DNA of 64,000 bases, taken from positions 4,850,432 to 4,914,431 of the forward strand of contig NC_052109.1 of the NCBI RefSeq assembly GCF_012273895.1, given 5' to 3'. Source of the stretch: Zerene cesonia (taxonomy: Eukaryota > Arthropoda > Insecta > Lepidoptera > Pieridae). The notes beneath the pieces were generated by a model. That model was not told where the DNA came from. It saw only the letters and a list, made by a program, of their open reading frames with translations, and did not search any database. The translations under genes were made by a program, and so were the position numbers. Below are positions 1 through 10,708 of the stretch, piece by piece. The stretch's first letter is position 1. Each line of letters begins with the position of its first letter.

Positions 1-152
1 TTCAATGCGCACAACATTATAATTATTATACAAGGTACAACAACCTTATTTAATTAGAAAAATAGTAAAATCTGCAAATTTTACAGAGCTTGTCATATCC
101 GTGACTCAAACATATCAGAACAAATATCGCACAGGACTTAAAAATAAACTTA

Positions 153-1653
153 TTAAACATTGACACTGTTGATCTTGAGTTTTTTCACCCGTCGAGTGGT
201 GCCTTCGCCATCTGAACTGTCCGTGTCATGTGAACTTCCTTCTGATTTAATGCCCAGTCCCAATTCGTGTGCATCCATGTAGTTTCCGGTAGCTCGAGCC
301 TTTTCTAATGCTCGTACTGTAATGAAAAATCAATTTTATACATGATATACTATTTTTCAGTAGGTATAATTTGACTCATATTTTTATGTGGGATATATAG
401 ATAATATTTTGTCTTATGCAAATTAAATAATTACTTGCCTCATTCAAAAGATATCTTAGGTATTCAAGGTATATAATGGTATTAGAGTTAGTATTTGCAA
501 GTAAAATTTATTTATTGAATTAGCCAGCAGCTTTAAACTATCAAAAGGTTGTCAAAAATGTAAAAAAAAAATTCCTTACTTTGTGGCACTAATGTTTAAA
601 TTCTATTATATTATCTGATTAGAAAACTGCCTAATACATGCACAGTTTTGTTTTGGCCTGTTTTTGAGTATATTTGTGTGTCTAATTCTTTATTATCTAT
701 GATTTATCACTGACCATTTTTCAAATCGGACCAGTAGTTCCTGAGATTAGTGCATTCAAACAAACAATATTTGTGGTTGTACAAATAACATTTTATAATA
801 AAATGTTTAGGTGGAATGGACAATAATGTAAGATTAAACATGGATGAGATTGTTACGTATGTACCTAAACTATTTTACATGAAAAGTAAATAATTTTTAT
901 AATTAATTTTTATTCAAAAGACTATTTTATTACTTCAGTATTTTGAATTATATCAAAATAACTTACTTTGGGTCTCCAATAAACTATTTTGCCGTTTGAG
1001 ATCTTCAATATCTTGTTGGTGCGAGTTGTTTTTTCTCCTCATGAATTGTATGTATTCTGCAGCTTTTTTCAAAATTTGAGCTCGACTCGCCTGAAAATTA
1101 GTAGAAGCCTAGAGAAAGTTTGTTATATGCCTAAAAGTAGGCAAGCCAATAAAGCCATTTCAAAACTATACCTACCACTTTTTCTCCTTGTAATGCTGGT
1201 ACTGAATCTCTGAGTGATGTAAAGCTATCTTTTATATGATCCCTTCTCTTTCTCTCCAATGCATTATGGTGAGCCCTTTTTTCAGCCTATAAGAAAAATT
1301 TTAGAGTTACATTTATACCTATTTAATATGCTTTATATTTAATATTATTATGAGGCCTATATATAATTAAACCAAAAACGAAAAATCAATCTCATATACA
1401 AGTTGTAACAGTGGACAGTGGGTACTTAAGGTCACGGAAAACGGATAAACCCAAAGTGGAACCACTTACTTGAGAATAATAACCTCCACTGCTTAAGCCA
1501 TTCCTTGCATGTGGACGAGAGTCAGAGTCGTTTTCGGCCTGAAAATTATAGTATCATATCTAGTAAACATACGAAATAACAAAACACAGAAGAGTAAAAA
1601 ATACCTACATCACTTTCGATATCAATGTCGCGGTCGTCGTCGCTCATCATCAT
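153..1653 (-). CDS. Max: MAX, bHLH-leucine zipper partner of MYC/MAD (5 exons)
   Basis: Max is the obligate dimer partner of Myc, Mad/Mnt and Mga and binds E-boxes in the nucleus. Exons in transcription order are 1653-1609, 1538-1470, 1286-1176 (or 1179), 1090-967 and 316-153; all have GT/AG ends and phases that join, giving about 170 residues. Exon 1 encodes an acidic start with MSDDDRDIDIESD. Exon 2 (AENDSDSRPHARNG...) is the variable insert before the basic region. Exon 3 carries the basic region and helix 1 (AEKRAHHNALERKRRDHIKD). Exon 4 carries helix 2 (ASRAQILKKAAEYIQFMRRK) and the start of the zipper. Exon 5 ends the zipper (RALEKARA) and has a Ser/Asp-rich tail with a basic TRRVKKLK nuclear signal. 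Three in-frame Met codons start exon 1; the third (1647) matches the start of other Max proteins. The exon 3 donor is ambiguous by one Val codon. Identification rests on the near-invariant bHLH sequence. Confidence 0.95.
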
Positions 1654-2840
1654 TAACGAATTGTAAAGTTCAATTTACAATAAGTCGGTATTAAAGGTGC
1701 GTAAAGTCATTAGTGAAATTAACAATGGCCAAATAAGAATTCTTAATATTTTTTGGTTCCTTGCACACAATCACACAAAAGAACGCGTGACATAAATTGA
1801 CATAATTTGACATTTCATTCGATAAACATACAGATAACCTATAAACAGATTATTAAATGTCACATATCAATTAAGAAAGTTTTGAAAGAGAAAATGTTGT
1901 CTGTGGATGAGTTATGTAGCTTAAACCGAGTGTATTCACACCATTCGCGTTGATATTCGCATATTTGTGAGGCGAATGTGTGAACAGTGTTTTGCGTCAT
2001 CACTTGTATACGAATATTTCTTTGAAATTAATATTATTGTCGACTCACAGACTCACAAAGCGGATAGCGAACACAGATGTGTGTTATGTACATATAACAC
2101 GCACTAATTATAAGAAGATGCATAAGGCCACCCAGTAAGAACTTCTACCCGGTAACGATTGCAACATCGCGCACACCTGCGGTACACCTGCGGTTCCAGA
2201 AAAGATGACGGCAATCCACGACCGCGACGCTGCCCCGCCGAACTCACTCTTGGTTCCAACATTGAACCGGAGGGACGTAGTAAATAAGTTAGATATAATT
2301 TTAAATGCAATTTTTTTTATTACATTAAATTATTAATAAGTAAATTTCGGTTTTTTTTTGCGCCTTCGCGGGTCGGTCAATTTAATTTGTGTACACGCAC
2401 AAGTAGCAAGCAAAATGTAATTATTTTTCATTTTGAAGTTAGTTACACAATTTTGTTCATTTATAGATGTCAGGGGTACTTACCTGAAATACGACACACC
2501 ATCCTTTTTTAAGGTAAAATAAACTGAGAGTTAAGTCGCGTATGCATGTTTTTCGAAAAAGATAACAAATATCAACTAGTTCATTAATTATTGTTTAATG
2601 GGCAATTATTCATTCAACAGAATATTAAAACAATTGATATCCGATAAATTTTAACATAATCTGTAGTCGAGTCAATGGTTGAAAAAAAAAAACAAAATTC
2701 GATTAATAAATTTTTAGTACCTCATTGCGTATAAATTTAAGTAGTAGATACCTACTAAATTCGCTAATTTTGCAGAACTAAGATAACATATGTCAATTAT
2801 TGTCATATTAATTGTAAGATTGGTTTGAAAATAATAAAAA
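1654..2840. other. Intergenic region upstream of MAX
   Basis: It should contain the MAX promoter next to 1653. I see an imperfect inverted repeat at 1935-1948 / 1972-1984 (TTCACACCATTCGC against GCGAATGTGTGAA) and a GC-rich patch at about 2110-2285, whose minus-strand open frame resembles no protein I know and is probably repeat-derived. Apart from these the stretch is AT-rich with no supported gene. Confidence 0.6.
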
Positions 2841-3194
2841 ATGGATAATGTGCAAATAACAACTTCATTACAATATATTGATGTAAACAATAATGAGTTT
2901 TACGATAAATTGCAAGACGAAATTGACTCTGATTTAGCACGGCTAAAAAAGAATGTCACAATTATAACTAATTTAAGACGTATGTTTATTCATTTTATTT
3001 TATTAATAATAAGCAGCTATTACCTACCTAAAATTTTTATCCATATTTTATGAGTGTGGGTAATGCGTATCAAAAATTTCGAATAATTTACAGTCACTGC
3101 TGCGGAAATGGAAGTGGAAACTGCTGCTTTATATCATGCAGAGCTTTGGTACAACATAGAGGAATTAAAATTGTATTCAAAACAAAATGAGTAA
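2841..3194 (+). CDS. Small unrecognised protein, 79 aa, two exons
   Basis: Exon 1 is 2841-2979 (donor GTATGT) and exon 2 is 3094-3194 (acceptor TTACAG). The intron lies after the first base of a codon and both exons stay open across it, giving 79 residues and a TGA-free ORF ending in TAA at 3192-3194. An AATAAA lies just downstream at about 3199. The product starts MDNVQITTSLQYIDVNNNEF and is acidic and Leu/Glu/Lys-rich with no signal peptide or transmembrane segment; it is probably mainly alpha-helical (heptad-like spacing in EIDSDLARLKKNVTIITNL and in EMEVETAALYHAELWYNIEEL). Size and composition resemble small coiled-coil subunits of larger complexes, but I do not recognise the family. It could also be a spurious pairing of short ORFs. 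Confidence 0.55.
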
Positions 3195-3512
3195 ATGATA
3201 ATAAACATACTTCTGAATTTCATTTATTAGCTTCATATGTATGTTTGTAGATTTGTAGGTTTGCTGTAGGTAACCCATTTATTTAGACTCGATTTTAATA
3301 TAATTTCAAATGGAAAGAGAAACTTTGCACACTTATTAAGTATTACAAAATTTCCTTACGAGTTAGTACTCTATCTATGAGCATGTGAAATAATTTTGTT
3401 GATTCTATAAATAAAGCTTGTGCTTGTTTACTTTAAATTGTAACATCTAAATTTATTTTTAATTAACATTTACGCCCCGATACTTTTTTATATATCACAC
3501 TCACATTCTAAA

Positions 3513-3713
3513 GTAGCTGCGCCCCGCGGTTTCACCCGCGTAAGTCCGTATCCCGTAGAAATATCGGGATAAAAAGTTGCCTATATGTTATTCCAGTTGT
3601 CCAGCTGTCTACGTACCAAATTTCATTGCAATTGGTTCAGTAGTTTTTGCGTGAAAGAGCAACAAACACACACACATCCTTACAAACTTTCACATTTATA
3701 ATATTAGTAGGAT
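3513..3713 (-). repeat. Helitron-like short repeat (Lep1-like)
   Basis: On the minus strand it begins TCCTACTAATATTATAAATG and ends with a GC hairpin (CGCGGG...CCGCGGGGCGCAGC) before a mutated CTAG. It is the same family as the copies at 27441-27642 and 51897-52111. The TC start and hairpin-CTRR end are Helitron hallmarks; no transposase is encoded. Confidence 0.7.
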
Positions 3714-3737
3714 ATTAGTAGGAAAGTAGGATTAGCA

Positions 3738-3920
3738 GGATATGCAAGTTTTTGTTTGGATGTTTGTCCTTCAATCTCGCTGAAATTACTGAACGGATTT
3801 TGATGAAATTTGGTATACAGAGAGGGTATGAGCTGACTTTGGTGATAGGATACTTTTTATCCCGATTAAATACTCCTTTGGGATAAAGCAGGAATCTTAA
3901 TACCCGGGACGAGCGTCTAG
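3738..3920 (+). repeat. Helitron-like short repeat, second subfamily
   Basis: It contains the recurring core GAACGGATTTTGATGAAATT and a GGTATGAGCTG motif and ends GGACGAGCGTCTAG followed by T. A related copy lies at about 21880-22115. Confidence 0.55.
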
Positions 3921-4234
3921 TATTTTATAAATGCATGGATACACGGACGGATGCATGGATGCTATACATGTAGATGGGTACCTAATCGGTAAGAAAATAT
4001 TTGTTAAAATTAAATATCTACTATTTAAATATTAAGCTATTTTGTTCAAAATATTATAATGTATTGCTTTACGAAGAAAGCTGTCTAATTACTAAGCGTA
4101 CATAAATTAAATTATTCTGAGTGCTTCATCATTCCAAAATATATTTGACATAAATAATTCTTACAAAGGGGCATGCCCATTCTCCATAATGTGTTGGGCC
4201 CAAAGAAAACTGAGAAGACCTGTCCAAGAGCTAC

Positions 4235-4395
4235 ATATGTTTCACTGCATAGTATAAAACGAAATCGCTTTCTCCGTTCCTATGTCCCTATGTCCCTCTG
4301 TATGCTTACCTAATTTTTTAAAACTACGCAACGGATGATGGTTTTTTTTTTTAATTGATAGAGTGATTCAAGAGGAAGGTTTACATGTATAATAA
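4235..4395 (+). repeat. Partial CTAG-family repeat (AGAGTGATTCAAGAGG type)
   Basis: It carries the 'ACTACATAGTATAAAAC ... TGATAGAGTGATTCAAGAGG AAGGTTTA' signature also seen near 11595-11763, 21655-21865, 26395-27012 and 49690-49870. The GC-rich 3' end is missing here. Confidence 0.6.
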
Positions 4396-4434
4396 CATCT
4401 GTAACATTTTTTTAATTTTAGTTTTATAGCATTG

Positions 4435-4515
4435 AAATGCTTTATAAATGATAAATTTTGAAAGAATAAACAAAATTCGATCACGAGGCGGGATTTGTAT
4501 CGATTGTGAATTCGA
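4435..4515 (-). repeat. Degenerate tRNA-derived SINE fragment
   Basis: The plus strand has ATTCGATCACGAGGCGGGAT followed by a decayed B-box, matching a better copy near 56540-56640 (ATTCGATCAAGGGGCGGGAT, then TCGAACCCGCG). Only the T-arm half is visible. Confidence 0.45.
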
Positions 4516-4739
4516 AAATTTAATGTTATTATGATACAAGCACCATTTATACTTCGAATATTTAGATTTTTTTTTCTTAACACACTATACGTAATGTATT
4601 GTGGTGGTAATTAAAATATGTATAAAATTCGTAACCTTATATTACCCATATAACAATTAAAAGTTTATGTCTATTTATTTAAAGATAATGTTCGCATTAG
4701 GTCTAGAATGAACATTTCCCTTTAAAGCTGTGTGTAGAG

Positions 4740-4957
4740 TGAGGTGAATCCCGACAAGCATGGTCGATCATTTGATGGTCAATTGTCCATTATAAAAAGG
4801 GTCCATCAGATGTTAAGAAAATCGGCGATTACGGGAAAAGAGAGAAAAAATACAGGATAGTTTTTATCTCGGACATCCTACGGGAACGGTACCTATTTGG
4901 GAAACATCCCGAATCTTCTCATTAAGGGCGCGGGCGAAGCTGCGGACGAAAAGCTAG
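4740..4957 (+). repeat. Helitron-like repeat, 3' part
   Basis: It ends GGCGCGGGCGAAGCTGCGGA CGAAAAGCTAG followed by T, the hairpin-plus-CTAG end shared with the other elements. The 5' boundary is uncertain. Confidence 0.5.
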
Positions 4958-5127
4958 TAACTGATAACTTAGCAACCTCAGTTTATCTTGAAATGTGTTC
5001 AAACAAGCAACATGATAATATTATAAACTTGTTATTAATAATACATTATATCAGCGTAGAGGAAATAGATAGATGCGTATATGCGATACATTCGGTGTTT
5101 CCTTTCCGTATGGACTGTCCAAGTTCA

Positions 5128-5134
5128 TATAAAT
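5128..5134 (+). promoter_or_regulatory. TATA box of the 5162 gene
   Basis: TATAAAT lies 34 bp before the start codon at 5162. This implies a very short 5' leader if it is the core promoter. The other cluster members also have a TATA box, 53-75 bp before their ATG. Confidence 0.45.
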
Positions 5135-5161
5135 TAGACAAGTAAGCGACAGCGGTCGAAA

Positions 5162-6256
5162 ATGTATTTTTGTAAATTTTTCGGTGTTGTTGTGATTTTA
5201 GCGGTTGGAATACAGGCAACAATTAAAAAAAAAGCATATCCTCCTCATTGTACTCAAGTAACAAAGGGTATGTATTTACAAATATATTATGTTTTCTAAA
5301 ATAAGTACATATACTCTGTTATATTAATGCTGTTTAAAGTTGTTGTATACTTGGTTTTAGTATCAATTTTTAGTAGTAGCAGAATTTATTTATCTTCACC
5401 CATATATTGAGCAGACTATAATGAAAAATAACCATGAAAAATCTGGTCTTGTTTACAGCGGTCATATGAGTGACTGTGAAACATTGCATAAAATCTATTA
5501 GAAATTAGGAACATTATAAATGGCACTTTGTGAATTTGTGAGTTTATGTCATTGTTGAATAGGGTAATTAATCTCTGGATATACTTAACGAATTTTAAAA
5601 AATAATTTTCATATAGGAATAACGTTGTCTGTGAATGTCTTGATCTATATTATATATTGCTTTGATCCCGGATAAATCGGGGCTAGCAGGGACGAACGGC
5701 TAGTAGTACCTAAATATAAAATTAAAAATAGTTAAAGATAAAATTATAATTGGAATGTTTTGTTAAACGTTATTATCAATTTTAAGTAAATTACTATTAA
5801 TTTTCAGATACGGATTATGCATCACGCTTCAAAATGGATTATCCTGTTTTGTATATTAACCCAGGAGTATCGGCAGCTCACCAAAAGGTATATTAAGTTA
5901 AAAATTCGAAATATACAACAATTACGTCAGTAAGTTTAACAAGCTTTATTGACGAAATTGTTTAATTTCATTGATTCATTGTTATATACACCTTTTTATT
6001 TCAGTTGTACTGTATAAACCCACCAGCAATTAATAAAGCAGTGACCGTGGTATGTGACTGGGCGGCTCCACCGCTGGTGCAGTTCACCCTTGGGGACGAG
6101 TACATGCAGGTGGTACGACAAGATCCCAACCACAAGTACCTCGGAAACGCTGTGATAAAAACATATCAGCTCTGCAATCATACAACTGTCCTTAATGAGG
6201 ATAACAATAATGTTACTATCACTGAAATGTATGTGGACAGCAATGATATCAAATAG
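5162..6256 (+). CDS. Small secreted protein, diverged member of the cluster
   Basis: Exons are 5162-5267, 5808-5887 and 6005-6256, with phase 1 then phase 0 introns; the product is 145 residues. Residues 1-19 form a signal peptide (MYFCKFFGVVVILAVGIQA), so the protein is probably secreted. The mature part has two Cys near PPHC and LYCIN, a third in VVCDW and one in QLCNH, and three possible N-glycosylation sequons near the C-terminus (NHT, NNV is not one, NVT). The middle exon is exactly 80 nt and both intron phases equal those of the genes at 8020 and 10709, so I infer common origin although the amino-acid sequences differ a lot. Exon 3 keeps an alternating beta-like pattern (KAVTVVCDWAAPPLVQFTLG). 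A function cannot be read from the sequence; a distant MBF2-like fold is possible. Confidence 0.75.
5655..5703 (+). repeat. Fragment of a CTAG-ending repeat in intron 1 of the 5162 gene
   Basis: TCCCGGATAAATCGGGGCTA and then GGACGAACGGCTAG resemble the 3' ends of the other short Helitron-like elements. Confidence 0.35.
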
Positions 6257-6390
6257 GTAATAAAATTGTGTAATGAGGTTTTTGTTTTAATTAAGACACA
6301 ATATCGACAATGTATTTCTTACGCACAGTTTATGATTAACTTTTTATCATAATACGAATATTTTATGTATATATCAGGAAATCTATAGAT

Positions 6391-6570
6391 GTCATCATAT
6401 TCATGTTCGTATGTTCCCACTGCTGGAACACATGCATCACGCTGGCCATGTGCGGGTTGGTAGATATCTCATTTCATCGAAGTTTTTGGTATTTGGACAT
6501 GTGGGTTTCCTCACGATGTTTTGCTTACCGTATTGAGCATGGTGACGTTACCCACATAAGCAAGTAAATG
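6391..6570 (-). repeat. tRNA-derived SINE, 3' part with internal deletion
   Basis: It has the tail sequence GTTCCCACTGCTGG, CACGCTGGCCA-GTGCGGGTTGG and TTTCCTCACGATGTTTT in the same order as the full copy at 15597-15892, but lacks the segment around 'CCTATGAGGGTTCAGG'. Confidence 0.7.
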
Positions 6571-7189
6571 GACAATCATCACTTTATTTCAAGATCCACT
6601 GCTTCGACGTGCGACATACAACGATGTACGGACTGAAAAACCCATCCTTATCATCATGCCGTATTTTGTTCCCACTACATGGGACCCACACATACATACA
6701 CACACTCGATTCATATAGTATGGGTTGAGAGGTTAACTGCATATTTTGTAATCTATGACTCAGGGATACAAACCTTGACGTCACTTCTAGCGTTAGTCCC
6801 GCGCTCTATAGCGGAAAGCGGATTCGGCATCTAGTTGAATTTCTGATTCTTGAACGTATCCTTGTGATTATTTCGTTTACTTAAAATAGATGAGATAATA
6901 TAGAAGAACCATTTTTTACACTGCCACCAATATGTAGGAAAATTAAATTTATTGATCTAGTTGGTATCAGAAAATATTCATCGTAAATTTTGAAATTCTA
7001 TTTATTTTTATAATTAGCTGTCAGTCTAAAAGGCTTATTATTAGCATGTAGTAAATGAGAGAATTACAAAATGCTAAGACAAAGTAAATAGATTATTAAG
7101 CCTAATTGAAAAACACTAGAATTTCTAATTAAGAAGCGTATAATTTGAGTACAAAAATATACATGTTTTGGTAATAGGATATTTGCGTT

Positions 7190-7197
7190 TATAAATA
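7190..7197 (+). promoter_or_regulatory. TATA box before the orphan first exon
   Basis: TATAAATA lies 75 bp upstream of the ATG at 7265, comparable in spacing to the TATA boxes of the two intact paralogues. Confidence 0.45.
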
Positions 7198-7264
7198 GAT
7201 GTGTTGCCTACTATTAAATGAACGTACGTTCATGCAGTAAGTAACCTTTACAAAAAGAGTCAAT

Positions 7265-7355
7265 ATGAAGATTCCTGGATTTACACTAGCTATATCATTT
7301 TGTATATTTCACTGTTGCTCTTATGTGCAGGCCAGACAATTCATATATAGATTTG
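7265..7355 (+). CDS. Orphan or alternative first exon of the secreted-protein family
   Basis: It encodes a start Met, a hydrophobic signal peptide (ISFCIFHCCSYVQA) and ends ...FIYRF-G before a GTATGT donor, with 91 nt leaving one base over (phase 1). This matches the ends of the first exons at 8020-8122 (...YVYKF-G) and 10709-10811 (...YVYKF-G). I found no matching second or third exon between here and 8020. It has its own TATA box. Because the phase fits, it could splice to the exons at 8505 and 9503 as an alternative first exon of that gene; otherwise it is the remnant of a partly lost tandem copy. Confidence 0.55.
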
Positions 7356-7966
7356 GTATGTTATAAGCATTTAATATTTTCTTTTGCAAAATAAATAAAT
7401 ATGTATCGTTATATAGTATTGTAATATAGTAAATCTGAATTAACATGAACTACTAGTTAACTAAAAGAAACAAAGAACTGCGTGCAACATGATCAGTGTG
7501 GATCTCGGATATTATGAATATAGCTTAGCTTAATCGAGACGATTAATACAAAAAAATATTCGTTCTTCTGACATAAGAAGCACATATTCTTCTTATAACA
7601 GACAAAATTATGAATCGATTGGAAATTGGAAAGTAAAAACACTGTGTTTATTCTTTTAGGGAATCTCCCAAAATTCGGTCCACTGCAACAGCTCATTTAA
7701 TTCATAATTATTGTTACTGATAATATGATGCCAGGAGATGAGTGTAATTGTACAACTGCATTCGCCTACAATTCGCCTTTTCTTAAAACTGAGATGCCGT
7801 TGAATATTGCTTTGTTTTTTGGTTTATTAAAAAAAAAAGTTCTTTTTATGTAACTTATAATCATTTTTTCACATTACAACGGTCATTATTTACATGCATA
7901 GCTAATGTAATTATAAATTTCGATATACATTTAATAAAGAAATTACAATAATTAATTTCGGTGAAG

Positions 7967-7974
7967 TATAAATA
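7967..7974 (+). promoter_or_regulatory. TATA box of the 8020 gene
   Basis: TATAAATA lies 53 bp before the ATG at 8020. Confidence 0.5.
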
Positions 7975-8019
7975 ACGTGTGTGATTGATATTTCCTATTC
8001 TTTTTGTGCAACGTTCATC

Positions 8020-9706
8020 ATGAAAACCGGACCGATTACCGTTTTTGTTGGCTTAATATTTTTCTTTAGTTGTGTTAATGGCTGCCTTACAACCCTCGTT
8101 AACCCATATGTTTATAAATTTGGTACGTTTTTTAACACTAGATTGCTAAGATGATTTTTTATACGTTTCTTGTGTGTAAATTGAAAATATTTATAGTATA
8201 ATATAAATAAAATTTCTTCTCCTTAAAATGCTTCTCCTTAAAATTCATTCACAAAACATTTTGACATTATAAGAATTTCCTATCACCTACCTCTAGGTAC
8301 CTAAAATGTGTCTAATCTTATATACAAAAATCAATTGCTGTTCGTTAGTCTCGCTAAAACTCGAGAATTGCTGGTCTGATTTTTATAATCATGGTTTTAG
8401 TGCATTCTGAATAGTCCAGGGGAGGTTTAAAAGGTAAGAACAATATGGAGGCGGACGAAGCCGCTGGCGGGAAGCTAGTAATCAATAAAATTATAATATT
8501 TCAGGAAATAACTATGGGACCGTTGTACAAGTAATCGAAGGGACAATACTGCCTTTTGTCTATCAAACGTACAGAGATATTAAGGTAAATATATATTTTT
8601 AATCTTAGACTTCTTATTCTCTTCGTATTTTCATATTAATTGTTAAAAATATAGATTGATTTAGATAGATTAAGCATAGAAAAAATGAACAATTTTGGTC
8701 GCATACTAAACTGTTTTAACATGTTTTATTTTGGAGAATTTACAAAAAAAGTCGGAATTGGCTTATGTTGGTAATTTACTTTTAATATCTCGTGAATAAA
8801 TACGGCTTGGCCTACATGTAACTTCGTAAACACAATATCACAGAATAATGTGTACAAGTACAATAATGCTTTCGAATGGTTAAGACTTTTGTTAAACTAC
8901 ATATCGGTCGAGTTAGTTTTGTCTTATCTATTACGTTTTAATTGCATAAATATTTCTTCGGATTATTCCTCAGGAATTAAAAAGTAGTTTAGGTTGGTAC
9001 TACCACAGTCAATACAATACGGAATATAAGATAGTATTATGTTATCTGTGCTATAAGTGCTGCTATCTACTATATTATAACACGTACGCATACTTCCTTG
9101 TTTACATAAAAATTTTGCACAAAATGCAAAAAAAGTGTAATAAACAAATACGGATAAATATAATATCATATGAGCAATATAATTATGTATGTTAAATCTG
9201 ATTGCGCTAAATAGATTTTTAAACGATATTCGAAGAAACAGAAGATTCTCCATTCATAGCCTATTTGTTTTGAGGGTTCCGTATCCACAGGGAAAACGGA
9301 ATCTATGACTTCGTTGTCTGTCTGTTTTCTGACCGTTTGTCACTAGGCTGTACATTATGAACTGTGATAGATAGACAGTTAAAATAAAAAATTGTATTCT
9401 GTAATAATATATTAATAATAAAAACTAGATTAAGCGGTGCTTGTTTTTACGAGACCCTTAGGGACGAGTTCGATCAGCACTTAACCGATTTTTTGATTTC
9501 AGATACCCGATGGAATGTCCGTTACCTACGTAGAGGTGCAAGTGCACTCACTATCCCCAGCTAAAGTAGACTACGACAACAATGAGCAACAAGTCTCTAT
9601 TGGCTTCAGTATCACTCAATTAAGTATGTCTTCATATAAAATCATAGTAAAAGCTGTTCCAACCAGTGATGTGATTGTCTCAAAGGAATATCTTACGATT
9701 CACTAA
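8020..9706 (+). CDS. Small secreted protein, MBF2-like (copy 1)
   Basis: Exons are 8020-8122, 8505-8584 and 9503-9706 (103, 80 and 204 nt; phases 1 and 0), giving 128 residues. Residues 1-20 are a signal peptide (MKTGPITVFVGLIFFFSCVN). The mature protein has a conserved block around VVQVIEGTILPFVYQTYRDI and a beta-rich second half (SVTYVEVQVHSLSPAKVDYD, then QVSIGFSI, YKIIVKAV). The order of an early G-x-x-V block, then alternating hydrophobic strands ending in an I-x-V-x-A strand, is like MBF2-family proteins, which include many small secreted insect proteins; that assignment is an inference from pattern only. It is about 60% similar by eye to the tandem neighbour at 10709. Its first intron holds a CTAG-type repeat and its second a dispersed repeat. 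Expression and role are unknown. Confidence 0.8.
8340..8477 (+). repeat. CTAG-ending repeat in intron 1 of the 8020 gene
   Basis: It ends GGCGGACGAAGCCGCTGGCG GGAAGCTAG followed by T, like other Helitron-like elements here; it lies 28 bp before the exon 2 start. Confidence 0.5.
9262..9490 (+). repeat. Dispersed repeat in intron 2 of the 8020 gene
   Basis: 'GAGGGTTCCGTATCCACAGG' followed by 'CTGTCTGTTTTCTGACC', 'CACTAGGCTGTA' and 'ATGAACTGTGATAGATAGAC' is a pattern I know from an abundant interspersed repeat in moths and butterflies. Boundaries are approximate. Confidence 0.5.
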
Positions 9707-10548
9707 TAAGTTCGTAAATATACAATGATATAAATTAATTAATGTGTGTTTTTTTTTTTCATCATTTCAGATTTGTTTATCTAACAAATATTTTATAATA
9801 GGTATATTAAAGTATGTATAATGAACATATATATGTACATATTTTCACTATCCTCTCTTACAGGATGTTAAAATACTAAAGTAACTTCATACTGTAAAGA
9901 ATAATATTTTGATAACTGTTGTGGTTTCCCTCCAAATCAGCATTTTCACTATATAGTGTATGTGCGTCGTCGTGCGTTCGTTCTAGATCTCACAATATGA
10001 ATGACCATGGTATATTCACAAGAAGAAGTAGACAGATGAAAAGATATCATTTCTGAACCGATGCCAGCTGACGCCTCGTTTTCGTCGCGATGTGTGCGAA
10101 ACGCAAAAAATTAAGGTTAATACGGTTTAAGCATATTTAAAGTACGAATTTATATTCGTTTTTACAATTGGAAACTTTAAAGTAATTGTGCGATACAAGT
10201 TCAGTATATTATGAACATTAATTTTCAATTAGTTGTTACAAATTCGTGCCAATCTATTAATTAAATATTAATTAGTACACACAATGAAATAGTATTTATT
10301 TATTGTTTATCTGAATAAATCGGGAAACAATTTTGTAAAATCATTTTCACTATTTTTATTTATACTAATTTTTAAGAACTTTATCAATTTTGTATCAGTT
10401 GTACCATTTGCCATATAAAACCTTAATAAGTATTTTATGAAATTTCAGAATTCTACGCCAATTAAACCGATACATTTGCTTCGCGTCATTAAGGAAAAAA
10501 CTTTTGCTCTATTTTAATATTTAATGACCATTTTTATATGCATTACTA

Positions 10549-10584
10549 AACTAATTACTTACCCGTATGGGTAAGTAATTAGTT
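10549..10584. repeat. Perfect 36-bp palindrome upstream of the 10709 gene
   Basis: Arms AACTAATTACTTACCC and GGGTAAGTAATTAGTT (16 bp each, no mismatch) flank a GTAT loop. It ends 65 bp before the TATA box at 10649. Confidence 0.9.
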
Positions 10585-10648
10585 ATACACATAATATTAT
10601 ATCTACTTATAATATACGTAGGTACCTATACTACTTACAACCATAACT

Positions 10649-10656
10649 TATATAAA
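10649..10656 (+). promoter_or_regulatory. TATA box of the 10709 gene
   Basis: TATATAAA lies 60 bp before the ATG at 10709. Confidence 0.5.
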
Positions 10657-10708
10657 TGGACTGAACTTGCGATTTTTTATTTTGAAATATTTTGAAGGAG
10701 AGATAACC

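Larger units (their letters stand above)
3195..5161. other. Repeat-rich intergenic region
   Basis: This gap between the 79-residue gene and the secreted-protein cluster is mostly short Helitron-like repeats (3513-3713, 3738-3920, 4235-4395, 4740-4957) and a tRNA-derived SINE fragment near 4435-4515. The open frame at 4897-5145 begins inside a repeat tail and ends upstream of the real gene at 5162, so I do not call it. Confidence 0.7.
6257..7264. other. Intergenic region in the secreted-protein cluster
   Basis: It holds the partial SINE at 6391-6570 and otherwise AT-rich sequence without a supported exon. The short ORF on the minus strand at 6584-6784 has no coding features. Confidence 0.6.
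9707..10708. other. Intergenic region between the two MBF2-like genes
   Basis: AT-rich, with no supported exon. It holds the 36-bp perfect palindrome at 10549-10584 and the TATA box of the next gene. Confidence 0.6.

Noticed and set aside
4897..5145. 82-codon plus-strand frame
   Set aside because: Its first third lies in a Helitron-like repeat tail, and its end overlaps the promoter of the gene at 5162.
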